A program made the translations under genes and the position numbers. A stretch of 48,512 nt of DNA, taken from the NCBI GenBank assembly GCA_048772705.1, contig JBLWGC010000072.1, forward strand, positions 1 to 48,512. Direction: 5' to 3'. The stretch's first letter is position 1, and each line of letters begins with the position of its first letter. Positions 32,115 to 39,901 of this stretch are shown piece after piece. The notes under the pieces were generated by a model that was given only the letters and a program-made list of their open reading frames with translations, had not been told where the DNA came from and did not search any database. This DNA is from Leidyana gryllorum EB-2025a. Lineage: Eukaryota; Apicomplexa.

Positions 32115-32194
32115 CCGGGGGTAGCTCAGTTGGAAGAGCATCTGACTGTAGTGCTGGCATCAGATAGTCGGCGGTTCGATTCCGTCCCACCGGA
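32115..32194 (+). tRNA. tRNA-Tyr-GTA: tRNA-Tyr(GTA) with 7-nt intron
   Basis: As 12553, including the intron tgctggc; D loop ttggaagagc. Confidence 0.87.
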
Positions 32195-32286
32195 AGTAGA
32201 GGGGTGATTGGCAAAGTACTACTCAACCTGAAGCTGGGAGCAGAAATTGCCCGAGTCTCTCGGGGTGCTGCAGATCTTTCGCAATT

Positions 32287-32357
32287 GCACTTGTGGTCTA
32301 AGGGTAAGATGCGACCCTTCCAAGGTCGTAACCCGGGTTCGAGTCCCGGCAGGTGCA
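32287..32357 (+). tRNA. tRNA-Gly-TCC: tRNA-Gly(TCC)
   Basis: Perfect copy; the T run seen after 9730 is absent here (gctgtatgtagg). Confidence 0.91.
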
Positions 32358-32426
32358 GCTGTATGTAGGTCGAACGACCTGTATATCAGTGAAGTGAGGG
32401 ACTGAGTGCCAATACAATACAACGGC

Positions 32427-32506
32427 TGACAAGAGTGGGATTCGAGCCCACGCCCTTTCGGACTGCGGCCTGAACACAGCGCCTTAGACCACTCGGCCAT
32501 CTTGCC
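32427..32506 (-). tRNA. tRNA-Leu-CAG: tRNA-Leu(CAG)
   Basis: Intact; T loop has one change (ggctcgaatcc). Confidence 0.87.
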
Positions 32507-32574
32507 GGAGCGTTCGCCACTTTACAGGTTTTCTGTCCGTGAAGTTCTCGAGAAGGAAGACTTTTAGGGTTGAA

Positions 32575-32610
32575 GACGCGGAAGACGCGGGTTCGATGCC
32601 CTGTTTTGGA
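32575..32610 (+). pseudogene. tRNA-Asp 3' fragment
   Basis: acgcggaagacgcgggttcgatgccctg, followed by a decayed acceptor (ttttgga). Confidence 0.5.
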
Positions 32611-32658
32611 GAGAGCCTGTTTCCTCGCTTTGGTGGGACTCACTTCAAAGATTCGAGC

Positions 32659-32731
32659 TACAGCCACTTGGGATCGAACTCGGAACCTTCTGCGTGTTAA
32701 GCAGACGTCGTAACCACTAGACCATGACTGC
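32659..32731 (-). tRNA. tRNA-Val-AAC: tRNA-Val(AAC), weakened
   Basis: AAC arm intact; acceptor gcagtca/tggctgt and the T stem each have mismatches. Confidence 0.65.
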
Positions 32732-32791
32732 ACGAAAGCTTTGCGGGAACCAAGAGAAGTTGCGAAGTTTCAAGAAGTAGAACTAGTTGCG

Positions 32792-32850
32792 AGGTCGCGC
32801 CGGGAATCGAACCCAGCTCGGGAGATCCAAAGCCTCCAGTGCTAACCATT
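32792..32850 (-). pseudogene. tRNA-Gln(TTG), 5' end lost
   Basis: 3' acceptor, T arm and TTG loop (ct-TTG-ga) present; the D arm breaks off after ggttagcac. Confidence 0.65.
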
Positions 32851-32910
32851 CACGACCAAGAATTAAAAGAGTGTATGAAGTGATTGGGATTGGAAATGAA
32901 TGCGTCCAGA

Positions 32911-32971
32911 GCTGGTACCCACCCGATCCTTGGCGTGGCAGGCGGAAATATAACTTTGATACCATGTCGGA
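32911..32971 (-). pseudogene. tRNA-Asp relic with GCC loop
   Basis: Asp D and anticodon arms, with loop ct-GCC-ac; acceptor tccgaca and T arm decayed. Confidence 0.5.
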
Positions 32972-33058
32972 GGCACGCCCCAACCTCAGAGCCCAGATTT
33001 CCATTCTCTAGCTTCAACAGACAGGGAACGCTTGGAGTAGCGGGACAGGAACCGAGCT

Positions 33059-33138
33059 GATAAGATGGCTGAGGGGTCCAAGGCGCTGTATTCAAGTCGC
33101 AGTTCGAAAGGGCGTGGGTCCAAATCCCACTCTTGTCA
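33059..33138 (+). pseudogene. Leu-type body with CAA loop, damaged
   Basis: Standard Leu(CAG) body with tt-CAA-gt; acceptor gataaga and T loop (gggtccaaatccc) altered. Different family from Leu(CAA) at 36758. Confidence 0.55.
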
Positions 33139-33175
33139 GGTTGAGCCTGACACGGGAAAAACAAAAGAGTCTGAT

Positions 33176-33245
33176 TGAGCCCATAGTGATTCGAAAACCC
33201 AACCTTCTGATCTGGAGTCAGACGCGGTACGTTGGCCATAGGCCC
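33176..33245 (-). pseudogene. tRNA-Trp(CCA), damaged
   Basis: Anticodon arm identical to 4100, but two D-arm bases are missing and the T arm is altered. Confidence 0.65.
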
Positions 33246-33300
33246 AAAACCATCCCCCGCTCCAGACTCATTACTTGGTGGTCAGGAATGGAGGTGTCAC

Positions 33301-33371
33301 GCATCTGTGGTCTAGTGGTAGAATGTCTCGTTGCCATCGAGACGACCCGGGTTCGATTCCCGGCAGATGCA
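33301..33371 (+). tRNA. tRNA-Gly-GCC: tRNA-Gly(GCC)
   Basis: Perfect; TTTTTT begins about 15 nt after the gene. Confidence 0.92.
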
Positions 33372-33440
33372 GAGGACACATTGTTGTTTTTTCCAGAAAT
33401 TCATGTGTCACTTGGTGTTTACCTCTCCAACCACATCGCA

Positions 33441-33522
33441 CGACAACTGCTGGATTTGAACCAGCGCGGGCCAGGCCCAGTAGATTTCTAGTCTACCCCC
33501 TTAACCACTCGGGCAAGTTGCC
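33441..33522 (-). tRNA. tRNA-Ser-AGA: tRNA-Ser(AGA)
   Basis: Perfect copy. Confidence 0.91.
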
Positions 33523-33592
33523 ACCTGTTCAACTCGGCATTTTGCGGCCAGCGGCTCCACATACGGTTCAGCAAGTTTGACTAGGACTCTCC

Positions 33593-33635
33593 GCCATTGA
33601 AAGTCTTGCGCTCTAGCGACGGAGCTGGCGCGGCA
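33593..33635 (-). pseudogene. tRNA-Lys 5' half relic
   Basis: Same as 16569. Confidence 0.5.
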
Positions 33636-33734
33636 GGGAAGCTCGGACTTGGTAACAAGTTCCTTTCGTATTAGTCGCAGAATGATGTGGCTTCCTCGCG
33701 TCCGGGGCGACTCTTTAGCAGAGATCCCCTCACT

Positions 33735-33808
33735 TGGTCACGCCCGGGCTCGAACCGGGGACCTTGAGCTTATTAGGCTCACGCTCTAACCGACTGAGCT
33801 ACGCGACC
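33735..33808 (-). tRNA. tRNA-Ile-AAT: tRNA-Ile(AAT)
   Basis: Same as 16711. Confidence 0.92.
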
Positions 33809-33900
33809 ACTTCTGCAACGACAGATGGCACCGACCCGGATGCTGGATCCCCCAGAGCTGGAATCAAACATCAGAGCCATTTAGACACTGGCGGACAGCA

Positions 33901-33949
33901 CCCAATTTTCTAAGCAGGAGTCAGACGCGCTACGTTCCGCCATAGGCCC
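33901..33949 (-). pseudogene. tRNA-Trp relic
   Basis: Same as 16878. Confidence 0.55.
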
Positions 33950-34017
33950 AAAATCATCTCCCGCTCCAGACTCATTGCCTTGTGGTCCAACATCTCCGAT
34001 CGTTCCAAACCATCTTC

Positions 34018-34089
34018 AGGGCGCGCGCGGAGTTGAACCACGGACTTGCTGATCTGCAGTCAGCTGCTCTACCACTGAGCTACGTACCC
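34018..34089 (-). tRNA. tRNA-Cys-GCA: tRNA-Cys(GCA)
   Basis: As 16994, except one 3' acceptor base (cgcgccc). Confidence 0.86.
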
Positions 34090-34187
34090 ACAAACTACCC
34101 GTCATACTCGCTCAACTCGATTCTATCTTCTCATTGAAAACGGCCGTTATTGTGCACGAGCTTCAACAAAAAGGTGTCACGCATCTG

Positions 34188-34212
34188 AGTGCTAACCACT
34201 ACACCACGCAAC
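34188..34212 (-). pseudogene. tRNA-Gln 5' fragment fused to a Gly end
   Basis: gcatctg of Gly runs directly into agtgctaaccactacaccacgcaacc of Gln: a block joint inside two tRNA genes. Confidence 0.6.
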
Positions 34213-34317
34213 CCATTCACTCCTTCACAAAAAAAGAGTTGGTAGAGCCTCCGGACTAGCCCTCAACCGGACACATGCAACACGCGTATCTCTACTAACC
34301 TCTGAGATATTGGAACT

Positions 34318-34384
34318 GGCTCTTGTACTTTTAGTCGGCAGAACGTGTGGTTGTAAAATACAAACTCGGAGATCCGGTCTCTGA
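34318..34384 (+). pseudogene. tRNA-Asn relic
   Basis: Second direct copy of 1423. Confidence 0.5.
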
Positions 34385-34493
34385 GGCAACCTTCACACAC
34401 ACTGCGGTGCCCAAGTCTATCCGAGGGCTACAGGGCACCATTAAAGCTCTCAACTCTGTAGTCAAATAGCGCCAGTTGCAGCACTACAAAGTT

Positions 34494-34566
34494 TGGACGA
34501 CCTGGACATTGATCCCAGTACCTCTCGCACGCTAAGCGAGCGCTTCACCATTTGAGCTAGTCCCCC
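34494..34566 (-). tRNA. tRNA-Ala-AGC: tRNA-Ala(AGC), weakened
   Basis: Anticodon stem ctcgc/gcgag is better here (gt variant loop), but the acceptor gggggac change is kept, and the T/variable side reads gtccagg. Confidence 0.58.
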
Positions 34567-34655
34567 GCTGTGCAGACCCCGTCGCATTTTGTTGATTCTC
34601 AACATAGTATGACCACTCTCGCGACTGTGCTCACCGGGTTGCACGACCGACAGGC

Positions 34656-34727
34656 GGCTGTTTGGTCTAGTGGTATGATCCTTCCTTAGGGTGGAAGGAG
34701 TCCTGGGTTCAATTCCCAAAACAGCCC
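34656..34727 (+). tRNA. tRNA-Pro-AGG: tRNA-Pro(AGG)
   Basis: Loop tt-AGG-gt; T loop ttcaatt, T stem closing bases changed to ccaaa. Confidence 0.8.
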
Positions 34728-34860
34728 TCTTGGTTGTCGGTTGACCTGATGGGATAAGCAGTTTTAGAAGTAACACAGCCACCTCGTTGCCACTTCGGCA
34801 CTCAAGGCAATTAACATCTCAAGAATCGCATTCCGGCTCCTTCTTCCATGTTGCAGACTA

Positions 34861-34932
34861 AGCAGTGTAGCTCAGTGGAAGAGTGTTGGGCTCATAACCC
34901 AAAGGTCCGTCGATCGAAACGACGCACTGCTA
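34861..34932 (+). tRNA. tRNA-iMet-CAT: Initiator tRNA-Met(CAT)
   Basis: Cleanest initiator copy: A1-U72, D arm gctcagtggaagagt, ttggg/cccaa stem, T arm cgtcgatcgaaacgacg. Confidence 0.93.
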
Positions 34933-34981
34933 AGTGTGCGCAGGAGGGAAACAGCTATAAAATTGATTGGGTCGTGACCAA

Positions 34982-35053
34982 AGCCTTCTGCCGGAATCGA
35001 ACCGGCGACCTTTCGCTTACTAAGCGAATGTTCTGCCCCTAAGCTAAGAAGGC
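34982..35053 (-). tRNA. tRNA-Thr-AGT: tRNA-Thr(AGT)
   Basis: Intact; D loop gggcagaac. Confidence 0.9.
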
Positions 35054-35129
35054 AATGCGAGCCAAAGATCACGAGTCAGTCACTATTGACGGAGGTTACT
35101 GGAGCACTTTGCTCGAATGGTCCAATGAT

Positions 35130-35202
35130 TTCCACTGCCGGGACTTGAACCCGGATCGTGCGGGTGAAAGCCGCATATCCTAGCCACTTAGACTACAGTG
35201 GA
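35130..35202 (-). tRNA. tRNA-Glu-TTC: tRNA-Glu(TTC)
   Basis: Intact. Confidence 0.9.
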
Positions 35203-35373
35203 CGAGTGGTTGAGTTGGGGCTTCGGCCGAGAGCCGTACCGTCTTGGAAAACATGGTATATCGGCGTGATCAAGTGAGTGGATCTCTGATACAGATTCGG
35301 ACTTAGTTTACCAATTCCATTTGTATTGATCGTGGAATCTTGGGCCTTCCTCGGGTACGGGGCGAGCTTCCTT

Positions 35374-35437
35374 GCCGCCCCAACTCCGTCAGTAGAGCGC
35401 AAGACTTTTGAAGGGAGATCCGCGGGTTCGGGCGGCG
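35374..35437 (+). pseudogene. tRNA-Lys relic
   Basis: Lys 5' half with TTT loop followed by aggga; 70 bp before a Ser gene, as elsewhere. Confidence 0.5.
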
Positions 35438-35507
35438 CGAGCAGTCCTAGTAAAGCTCGCTGAACCGTATGTGAAGCCACTGGCCGCAAAATGCCAAGTT
35501 CGAGAGC

Positions 35508-35589
35508 GGCAACTTGTCCAAGAGGTTAAGGGGGTAGACTCGAAATCTACTGGGCCGGGCCCGCGCTGGTTGAAATCCAGCAGTTGTCG
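35508..35589 (+). tRNA. tRNA-Ser-CGA: tRNA-Ser(CGA)
   Basis: Loop ct-CGA-aa with perfect stem gtaga/tctac; D arm gtccaagaggtt and T loop ttgaaat differ from the family. Confidence 0.8.
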
Positions 35590-35665
35590 TGCGATGTGAT
35601 CGGGCATCAACTCCCTTCGGTCGTGACTCTGTTTTCATATACCGCGGGTGCAGCCGTTAGAGGCT

Positions 35666-35738
35666 TGGACGACCTGGGCATCGATCCCAGTATCTCTAGC
35701 ATGTTAAGCGAGTGCTATGTCATTTGAGCTAGTGGCCC
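35666..35738 (-). pseudogene. Ala-type body with AAC (Val) anticodon
   Basis: Ala T arm and D arm, but the loop is tt-AAC-at; stem ctcgc/gctag and acceptor gggccac/gtcgtcc are mispaired. Confidence 0.6.
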
Positions 35739-35826
35739 GCTTTGCAGACACCATAGCATTTAGTGGTTCTTGACATATTATGACCAGTGTCCCAACTCTA
35801 CCAGCAATTTGCACCACCGACCAGTC

Positions 35827-35898
35827 GGCTGTTTGGTCTAGTGGTATGATCCTTCCTTAGGGTGGAAGGAGTCCTGGGTTCGATTCCCAGAACAGCCC
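35827..35898 (+). tRNA. tRNA-Pro-AGG: tRNA-Pro(AGG)
   Basis: Perfect copy. Confidence 0.91.
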
Positions 35899-36086
35899 GT
35901 CTGTCAGTTGTTGACTCAATACGCCACGTCTCTTCAAGGTTGTCTAAGATATGCTGCTCCGACAGGTGAGACAAGATTTGAGTTGTATATGCATGGAATC
36001 TTCGCCAGATTCATTCCAGTTGGCCCATCAACGATGTCTGCAAAACCCATCAGGTTGAGTAGTAGTCTGCCAACCACCACTCTACT

Positions 36087-36146
36087 TCCGGTGGGACGGA
36101 ATCGAACCGCCGACTATCTATCCGGGTTCAAGTCCCGGCAGTGGAA
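36087..36146. pseudogene. Tyr 3' half joined to Glu 3' half
   Basis: Minus-strand Tyr 3' half (36087-36119, tccggtggg to gactatct) meets a plus-strand Glu 3' half (36120-36146, ending cagtgga). Both breaks lie just after the anticodon region. Confidence 0.7.
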
Positions 36147-36214
36147 GCTACTCGAGCAAAGTGCTCCAGTAATCCCCGTCAATAGTCACTGATTCGTGAT
36201 CTTCGGCCTGCATT

Positions 36215-36240
36215 GCCTTCTTAGCTCAGGGGAGCATTCG
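36215..36240 (+). pseudogene. tRNA-Thr 5' half at inversion breakpoint
   Basis: gccttcttagctcagg...gcattcg, then directly LTR sequence. Complements the 3' half at 28308-28352. Confidence 0.85.
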
Positions 36241-36608
36241 TGTGTCTCTCGCTCTGGTGTCTCTCTCACTCCACCCATGTGCCAGTCGCTCGCACTCTTG
36301 CGGAGCCTCGCGCTGGACACACACGGTAGTTCTCCCCGACACCACACTCTGATCATTCATGTGAGTGTCTGCACAGTTACACTGTCGCAGAGAGCTCAGA
36401 CCACTAGGGTGCATTAGCCTTTACGCTTTAGTAGTAGTTGCTTTACGTTCGTTAATAATGCCTTTTCACCATCTTATACATGCCCCTATATAAGTGCCAA
36501 ATATGTAGGGAAGTATCCAGATGGATGTTAATTCGGTTGGAAATTTCACCAAGTCGAATTTGGCCACCCGATAGGAAGTTGACCATCAGGCCAACACGAA
36601 CTACAACA
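36241..36608. repeat. Solo LTR part, direct
   Basis: Matches LTR positions from about 233 to the end (ctacaaca). Followed by gaata (36609-36613). Together with 28353-28586 it accounts for one solo LTR cut by an inversion. Confidence 0.88.
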
Positions 36609-36757
36609 GAATATCTGGTGCCACCACTACAGTCAGATACGTTACCATCTAAGCACCCCGGCCGTGAGAGTACTTTGGGGCGGCACACCGCAGCCAGAAC
36701 GACATCGGCGGTCGCAACGGAAGCCATTAACACTTTGGAACTCAGAAGGAAAGTAAT

Positions 36758-36841
36758 GCACAGATGCCCGAGTGGTCTAAGGGGCCAGACTCAAGTTCTG
36801 GTAGGCGCAAGTCTGGATGGGTTCGAATCCCATTCTGTGCA
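36758..36841 (+). tRNA. tRNA-Leu-CAA: tRNA-Leu(CAA), intronless
   Basis: Single copy of a distinct Leu family: acceptor gcacaga/tctgtgc, stem ccaga/tctgg with loop ct-CAA-gt, variable arm taggcgcaagtctgga, T arm tgggttcgaatccca. 84 nt, no intron, although this gene often has one in animals. The 145 bp before it has no recognisable feature. Confidence 0.92.
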
Positions 36842-36927
36842 GCGGCGATCATCCCAAAAAAGCTGGAAAAGGCCACAGTAGATTCGAATCTCCATTTGTA
36901 TATCCGGTTGCATGCACCCAAGTATTC

Positions 36928-36997
36928 GGCTGTTGCTCTGCTGGTATAATCCTTCCTCAGAGTGGAAGGAGTCCTGGGTTCGATTCCAGAACAGCCC
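36928..36997 (+). pseudogene. tRNA-Pro-derived copy with AGA loop
   Basis: Duplicate of 27976, with the same lesions. Confidence 0.65.
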
Positions 36998-37101
36998 TAA
37001 GAACCAACACAGCCACCTCGTTAGCCCGCTTCGGTAGGGCAGTCAGGGCAACTAACATCTTGAGGATCACATTTCGGCTACCTCTTCCATGTTGCAGACT
37101 G

Positions 37102-37173
37102 AGCAGTGTAGCTCAGTGGAAGAGTGTTAGGCTCATAACGCAAAGGTCCGTCGATCGAAACGACGCACTGCTA
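37102..37173 (+). pseudogene. Initiator-type tRNA-Met with broken anticodon stem
   Basis: Third copy of the ttagg/cgcaa variant; all other arms intact. Confidence 0.65.
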
Positions 37174-37222
37174 AGTGTGCGCAGAAGCAAAACAGTTATA
37201 GAATAGATTTTCTCGTGAGCAA

Positions 37223-37294
37223 AGCCTTCTGCCGGAATCGAACCGGCGACCTTTCGCTTACTAAGCGAATGCTCTGCCCCTAAGCTAAGAAGGC
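37223..37294 (-). tRNA. tRNA-Thr-AGT: tRNA-Thr(AGT)
   Basis: Perfect copy. Confidence 0.91.
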
Positions 37295-37422
37295 AATATC
37301 AGCTGGTAATCACGCATCAGTCACTATTGACGGAAGTTACTGAAGCACATTGTTCCACCAGTCAATCCTTCCACTGCTCCACCCAAGGGCAAATAGGGTG
37401 TAACTAAGTTTAGAGCTTCCTT

Positions 37423-37495
37423 GCCGCCCTAGCTCAGTCGGTATAGCGCAAGACTTTTAATCTTGCAGTCACGGGTTCGAGCCCCGCGGACGGTG
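37423..37495 (+). tRNA. tRNA-Lys-TTT: tRNA-Lys(TTT)
   Basis: Loop ct-TTT-aa in stem caaga/tcttg; D loop gtatagc, one T-stem (acggg) and one acceptor (ggacggt) change. Confidence 0.8.
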
Positions 37496-37555
37496 CAAAT
37501 CAATGTCTCTGGGAGTAGGAATGGAACCGTTGCCTACAAGCACACTCAGCTGGAT

Positions 37556-37628
37556 TTCCACTGCCGGGACTTGAAACCGGATCGTGCGGGTGAGAGCCGC
37601 ATATCCTAGCCACTTAGACTACAGTGGA
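37556..37628 (-). tRNA. tRNA-Glu-CTC: tRNA-Glu(CTC)
   Basis: Intact except one T-stem base (ccggtttcaag). Confidence 0.87.
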
Positions 37629-37760
37629 CAACTCCCTCAGCTGCAGCTTTAGCCGAGAGCCGTACCCTCGTGACAAGACGTGGTCTACAACAAAGGGGTT
37701 GCAGAATCCTGCGGTAGAAAGCGGAGGGTCTCTTTACTGACCTGTGAAACATTGTTGCTG

Positions 37761-37833
37761 GGTCTTCTAGCTCGGTCGGCAGAGCGTGTGGCTGTTAACC
37801 ACAAACCCGCCGATTCGAAACCTGCCAGGACCG
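37761..37833 (+). tRNA. tRNA-Asn-GTT: tRNA-Asn(GTT)
   Basis: GTT arm perfect; acceptor ggtcttc and T stem (gccgattcgaaacctgc) have mismatches. Confidence 0.75.
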
Positions 37834-37877
37834 GTTTTACAGGCACCCTAGACACTGACTGCGCTGCTCTCCCAATG

Positions 37878-37938
37878 GCACTTGTGGTCTGCGACCCTTC
37901 AAAGATGTAAGGTTGGGTTTGGCTCCCGCCACGTACAG
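37878..37938 (+). pseudogene. tRNA-Gly relic
   Basis: gcacttgtggtctgcgacccttcaaag, D arm deleted; T loop decayed. Confidence 0.52.
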
Positions 37939-37951
37939 CCGTAGCGTACTT

Positions 37952-38024
37952 TGGACGACCTGGGCATCGCTCCCAGTACCTCTCGCATGCTAAGCGAGCG
38001 CTCTACCATTTGAGCTAGTCGCCC
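37952..38024 (-). tRNA. tRNA-Ala-AGC: tRNA-Ala(AGC)
   Basis: Intact; T loop agcgatg. Confidence 0.86.
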
Positions 38025-38107
38025 ATTGAGCAAACCCCAGTACATCGAGTTCTTTTTTACATGGTATGACCAGTCTCTCCACTTTGCACAAACGAAGCCA
38101 CGCAGGA

Positions 38108-38180
38108 AACGGCTGGAGGGACCCGAATACTCAACCTTCGCCTTAGGAGGGCAACGCGCTATGCATTGCGGCACAACCGC
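38108..38180 (-). tRNA. tRNA-Arg-CCT: tRNA-Arg(CCT), weakened
   Basis: Loop ct-CCT-aa intact; D loop, T arm (gagtattcgggtccctc) and one acceptor-adjacent base changed. Confidence 0.62.
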
Positions 38181-38261
38181 ATTCGCAACCCATCCACCGA
38201 GCTGTCCCAAGGTGTCTCCTCTTACACCTAACTAGTATCGAGATGACCGAAGCTTGTCTAT

Positions 38262-38334
38262 GGTGCGGTGGCCTAATGGATAGGGCATCGGTCTTCGGAA
38301 CCGGGAGTTGTGGGTTCGAGTCCCATCCGCATCA
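38262..38334 (+). tRNA. tRNA-Arg-TCG: tRNA-Arg(TCG)
   Basis: Acceptor ggtgcgg/ccgcatc, D arm gcctaatggatagggc, loop ct-TCG-ga in stem tcggt/accgg, T arm tgggttcgagtccca. Confidence 0.92.
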
Positions 38335-38408
38335 TAGCCTCTCACGCGAAAGACGTTCCGCAAGCTTGCTAGCTGTATGGGGAGCCACTGCCGCGCATGT
38401 CGAGTTGG

Positions 38409-38450
38409 AGTGCTCGTGATATGATTTTCCTTCCCTTGGAGAGTGCCTCT
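38409..38450 (+). pseudogene. tRNA-Pro relic, cut short
   Basis: Same relic as 43772, but the block switches into Asn- halfway through. Confidence 0.45.
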
Positions 38451-38455
38451 GAAAC

Positions 38456-38528
38456 CGGTCCTGGCAGGTTTCGAACCTGCGACTTTGTGGTTAACAGCCA
38501 CACGCTCTGCCGACTGAGCTACAAGACC
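38456..38528 (-). tRNA. tRNA-Asn-GTT: tRNA-Asn(GTT)
   Basis: Perfect copy, same as 46751. Confidence 0.92.
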
Positions 38529-38646
38529 CAGCTACAATGTTTCAGAGGTTAGTATAGAGATCCTCCCTTATCCTACCGCAGGATTCTGCAATCACGTCTT
38601 GTCAAGAGGGTACGGCTCTCGGGTAAAGCTGCAGCTGAGGGAGTTG

Positions 38647-38719
38647 TCCACTGTAGTCTAAGTGGCTAGGATATGCGGCTCTCACCCGCACGATCCGGGT
38701 TCAAGTCCCGGCAGTGGAG
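38647..38719 (+). tRNA. tRNA-Glu-CTC: tRNA-Glu(CTC)
   Basis: Perfect stems; discriminator G instead of A. Confidence 0.88.
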
Positions 38720-38771
38720 AGTGTGCTTGCAGGCAACAGTTCCATTCTTACTTCCAGGGGATATAGATCCA

Positions 38772-38844
38772 CACCGCCCGCGGGGCTCGAACCCGCGACT
38801 GCAAGATTAAGAGTCTTGCGCTCTACCGACTGAGCTAGGGCGGC
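38772..38844 (-). tRNA. tRNA-Lys-CTT: tRNA-Lys(CTT)
   Basis: Perfect. Together with 38647 it mirrors Lys+/Glu- at 39479-39684. Confidence 0.92.
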
Positions 38845-38964
38845 AGGAAAGCAAGGACACAAAACCCGATAGCCTGACATCTAAAGTGGCTTTGGTACCC
38901 ACCAGCCTCACATAGTGAGACGAGTCTCTCGACTGTACCCAGCGGGTTGAACCACCGACAAGGT

Positions 38965-39036
38965 GGCTGTTTGGTCTAGTGGTATGATTCTTCCTTCGGG
39001 TGGAAGAAGTCCTGGGTTCGATTCCCAGAACAGCCC
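38965..39036 (+). tRNA. tRNA-Pro-CGG: tRNA-Pro(CGG)
   Basis: Perfect copy. Confidence 0.91.
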
Positions 39037-39137
39037 GTCTGATAGTTGTTGACGCAACACGGCACTCGACCCATCCCGAACACCTAAGACAGGATCTGAG
39101 TTGTTGACTCAACAGGCTGCAACCCGGGCATTCGCCC

Positions 39138-39210
39138 AGACGCTACTGGGACTCGAACCCAGAATCCCCGGTTCCGTAGACCGATGCCATATCCATTAGG
39201 CCATAGCGCC
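39138..39210 (-). tRNA. tRNA-Arg-ACG: tRNA-Arg(ACG)
   Basis: Perfect copy. Confidence 0.91.
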
Positions 39211-39329
39211 GACTAGCGGAGCCGTCAAATGGAAGTGTGTAGCGATCAAGACGACATGGGCAGCTACGCTCGATGGTGGGTCTGGACAGACTTCACCCAC
39301 ATCTCCCATTCGAGACATCGGGGACATAC

Positions 39330-39402
39330 TATCCAAGCCAGGATTCGGGCCTGGGTATGCACGGCCACAACTTGCTGTTGTAAGCACCTAGACGACCCGG
39401 AC
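39330..39402 (-). tRNA. tRNA-His-GTG: tRNA-His(GTG)
   Basis: Same as 31176. Confidence 0.72.
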
Positions 39403-39478
39403 AATCTTCAAGTGAGGCTGGTGGGTACCAAAGCCACTTAAGATGTCGGGCTATCGGGTTTTGTGTCCTTGCATTCCT

Positions 39479-39551
39479 GCCGCCCTAGCTCAGTCGGTAG
39501 AGCGCAAGACTCTTAATCTTGCAGTCGCGGGTTCGAGCCCCGCGGGCGGTG
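39479..39551 (+). tRNA. tRNA-Lys-CTT: tRNA-Lys(CTT)
   Basis: Acceptor gccgccc/gggcggt, loop ct-CTT-aa in stem caaga/tcttg, T arm gcgggttcgagccccgc: no defect. Confidence 0.93.
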
Positions 39552-39611
39552 TGCATCTATTTCCCTGGGAGTAAAAATGGAACTGTTGCCTACAAGCACA
39601 CTCAGCTGGAG

Positions 39612-39684
39612 TTCCACTGCCGGGACTGGAACCCGGATCGTGCGGGTGGGAGCCGCATATCCTAGCCACTTAGACTACAGTGGA
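39612..39684 (-). tRNA. Glu-type tRNA with CCC (Gly) anticodon
   Basis: Acceptor, D arm and stem tgcgg/ccgca are Glu, but the loop is ct-CCC-ac. The T loop reads ttccagt instead of ttcaagt, hinting at decay. Confidence 0.6.
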
Positions 39685-39770
39685 CGAGTCACAACAGTTG
39701 CACTGACGAATGAGGCGCCAGAGAAGTGTGACTCGGTCTCAGATTGGAAGTTCACCTAGGTTTGGCGGGC

Positions 39771-39821
39771 GGGCGGCTATCTCAAGTGGTAGAGCGGTGA
39801 CTTTGCACGCGAGAGGTCAGT
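39771..39821 (+). pseudogene. tRNA-Ala(TGC) 5' part
   Basis: gggcggctatctcaagtggtagagc with TGC, cut off after the anticodon arm. Confidence 0.55.
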
Positions 39822-39901
39822 TTAGACATCTATCAATGCCGCAGGGCAGGCTGAACATGGGGGTATTTGGTCACTTCCGCGACATGTCGAATTCGACAGG
39901 T

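Noticed and set aside
20631-36608. Two separate solo LTRs at 28353 and 36241
   Set aside because: The two pieces cover complementary parts of one LTR, and their outer flanks carry the same 5-bp duplication, so one LTR split by an inversion fits better.
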